Below are positions 62,378 to 64,000 of a stretch of 64,000 bases of DNA, piece after piece. The stretch comes from Chamaecyparis obtusa (lineage: Eukaryota; Streptophyta; Pinopsida; Cupressales; Cupressaceae). The stretch lies in the NCBI GenBank assembly GCA_027943335.1, contig BSBK01006751.1, positions 617,501 to 681,500 of the forward strand. Direction: 5' to 3'. Each line of letters begins with the position of its first letter. The stretch's first letter is position 1. A model generated the notes under the pieces. It searched no databases, was not told the origin of the DNA, and worked only from the letters and a program-made list of their open reading frames with translations. Both the position numbers and the translations under genes were made by a program.

Positions 62378-62906
62378 TGTTGAATAACTGAGAGGGGCGG
62401 GGGGGGGGGGGGGGGTGAATCAATTATTCCCACACACTTTATAAAAGTCTTACTTTGTTGGTAAACTTATAAGAAACAACAATATCAACTTCTAATCTAT
62501 CAATTAACCATATCAAACATCATAGTAGATGTAAACATGAAAGCAAAGAAACACCAACACAAAGAACACCAAGATTTATGTGGAAACCCAAATTGGTAAA
62601 AATTGTAGAGAAACTAATTCTTAGGAAATGAAACAGTAGTTAAGGTGACACCAGTTAAGGTGATTTTTACAAAGGTTCACTACTAGTTGTTCTCACTATA
62701 GGTTGGCTCATTATTTGTCAGGATAACTACCCTAAAATTGTTGGACTAACCACCAACATCCCCCTTCGGGATTCATGATCCTATGTCTTCTATAAGTCTA
62801 GTGGTTGTATCAGACATTTATAGGTTGATCTTTTGGTGCAACCGCTACTTGTAACAAGTGGTATCAGAGCTTGATCATAGGTTTGAATCCCCTTGGGTGA
62901 TGTTGT

Positions 62907-62937
<31 letters not shown>

Positions 62938-63983
62938 GTTGGACTAATCTCCAATGTCCCCCTTCAGGATTCATGAAATGTTTTAATAGCCTCTCGTGTC
63001 TTCTATAAGTCTAGTAGTTGTATTGGGCAATAATAGGTCAAATATTTTGGTGCAACAAAAACTGCTAGTTGTAACATAAATACGAATAGGCTCACTTCCA
63101 ATGAAATTATTACTAATAAATAGTGAACTAATAGAATTTCATCTTACTATGCATGAAATAGTTCAACAATTAAGCTCAATTACTATTACCATCAATAGAT
63201 CCAATGTTGATATTTCTCTCTATATACCACTATTTGATCCACTATAAATTTGTATGAAAATGCTCTCCTTGATCTCTCAAATTCTTCCACATTCGCATAC
63301 ACATGCATTCACATCATCTCTCTATATTTGGATAAAAAATATTTCTCTTTATTTTATAGGTATCCAAGCATACATATATTGGCCACACCAAATGTGTGTG
63401 ATGACCCCAATTACATTAAATGTATTACCATCAGTCCTAAATCTAAACATACTTAAGACAAATTCTCTACATGCTACAAAAACACCCAAAATAGGTCGTA
63501 CTTAAGATAAATACAATGTATATCACATTTACTGCGACTATAGGAACACAACAACCAAGTCCAAGACTTGATCTACAAAGTATTTAAACCCACCAAAAGA
63601 TGAAACATGATAAAGCTAATTTACCAAAACCATATGATGAACTGCACCATTGTCCAAATATAAGAAACATATGGAAGAATACTATAAGAGTAGCAATCAC
63701 CATGACAAAATGAAAAGAAAGTACACACAATAATGATCACCAAAATCATACAAGTGTATCAAAATACATAAGTTATGAATAGAACCAAGTACACTTGCTA
63801 TAGAATACCAAAATTGTACATACTAAACCTGTACGATCATAACTGAAATCTTATTTGCATAACCGACAGTCAACACATACAACACCAAAACTACCAACAA
63901 CTAACCGATATCACCAAGATGTCAATATGAAGGTTTTGATATAAATAATAACCAATGCTAGCAACAAGTCAATAAATCTAACA
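62378..63983 (-). mobile_element. LTR of an LTR retrotransposon on the - strand, split by a TRIM
   Basis: On the + strand it begins TGTTGAATAACTGAGAGG and ends AAATCTAACA, so in its own orientation it starts TGTTAGATTT and ends TTCAACA. Its distal half matches the solo LTR at 22962-23969 in reverse, for example 'gatttttacaaaggttcact' against 'agtgagcctttgtaaaaatc'. Removing the TRIM leaves about 1.26 kb. A G17 run (62399-62415) lies where related LTRs have 5-6 G. The sequence after it (63984-64000) looks like the polypurine end of an internal region, so this is probably the 3' LTR of an element continuing beyond the window. Confidence 0.8.
62739..63076 (+). mobile_element. Second TRIM, inserted in the - strand LTR
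   Basis: LTR 1 is 62739-62856 (118 bp) and LTR 2 is 62937-63076 (140 bp, with about 22 extra bases near 62979). Both start TGTTGGACTAA and end TTGTAACA. The PBS TGGTATCAGAGC (62859-62870) is a perfect match to the usual initiator-tRNA-Met form. The interior is only 80 bp and ends in a G29 run (62907-62935) that serves as the polypurine tract. Flanks are AAAAT (62734-62738) and TAAAT (63077-63081), a 5-bp target duplication with one change. No coding capacity. Confidence 0.88.
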
Positions 63984-64000
63984 ATATCCCCCTTTGGCAT
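63984..64000 (-). other. Polypurine tract / start of internal region of an element leaving the window
   Basis: Read on the - strand this is ATGCCAAAGGGGGATAT immediately before an LTR start, the usual arrangement at the 3' end of a copia-type interior. The rest lies outside the window. Confidence 0.6.

Overview
The window is plant nuclear DNA, AT-rich and repeat-dominated. It holds one convincing intact protein gene: a 23-exon full-size ABCG (PDR-type) ABC transporter on the + strand (4021-11826, 1486 aa). Everything else I can identify is retroelement, tandem repeat or decayed sequence. A Penelope-type GIY-YIG endonuclease relic at about 37 kb, together with dense, old, nested retroelements, suggests a gymnosperm, most likely a conifer. 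That is an inference, not a proof.

Layout. 1-4020: AT-rich flank and promoter side of the transporter, with a 129-bp tandem duplication (581-838), a degenerate duplication of about 0.6 kb, and four roughly 80-bp tandem units (3542-3862) just upstream of the start codon. 4021-11826: the ABCG gene. 12-20.5 kb: non-coding, with a tandem duplication of about 1.3 kb (13351-16020) and smaller duplications. 20.5-32.5 kb: two diverged copies of one block. The second copy was hit by a solo LTR (22962-23969) and by a 7.1-kb L1-type LINE (24875-31986). The undisturbed copy acts as the empty site for both insertions, so the boundaries are well fixed. 32.8-35.2 kb: a degenerate CCCTAA-type telomere-like tract and a 204-bp satellite. 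36-37.6 kb: a microsatellite cluster next to an inverted-repeat structure that encloses the Penelope-like endonuclease remnant.

39391-48520 is a complete but dead Ty1/copia element with about 1.53-kb LTRs, a CATAG target duplication, PBS and PPT. Its 5' LTR is split by a 1399-bp insertion (39664-41062) with its own 8-bp target duplication and a decayed coiled-coil reading frame of unknown family. 49064-49416 is a textbook miniature LTR element (TRIM): two 136-bp LTRs, an 81-bp interior and an AAAAT target duplication, on the - strand. 50.6-54.6 kb is a second, heavily decayed LINE ORF2. 59.4-60.16 kb is a long inverted repeat with arms of roughly 370 bp. The window ends in a - strand LTR (62378-63983) that was itself split by a second TRIM (62739-63076).

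The transporter is the only part likely to be doing conventional cellular work: ATP-driven export across a membrane, usually the plasma membrane in this family. The rest records sequential retrotransposition. At least three nested events can be ordered from target-site duplications alone: insert in copia LTR, TRIM in LTR, and LINE plus solo LTR in a duplicated block. No tRNA, rRNA, CRISPR or organellar genes were found.
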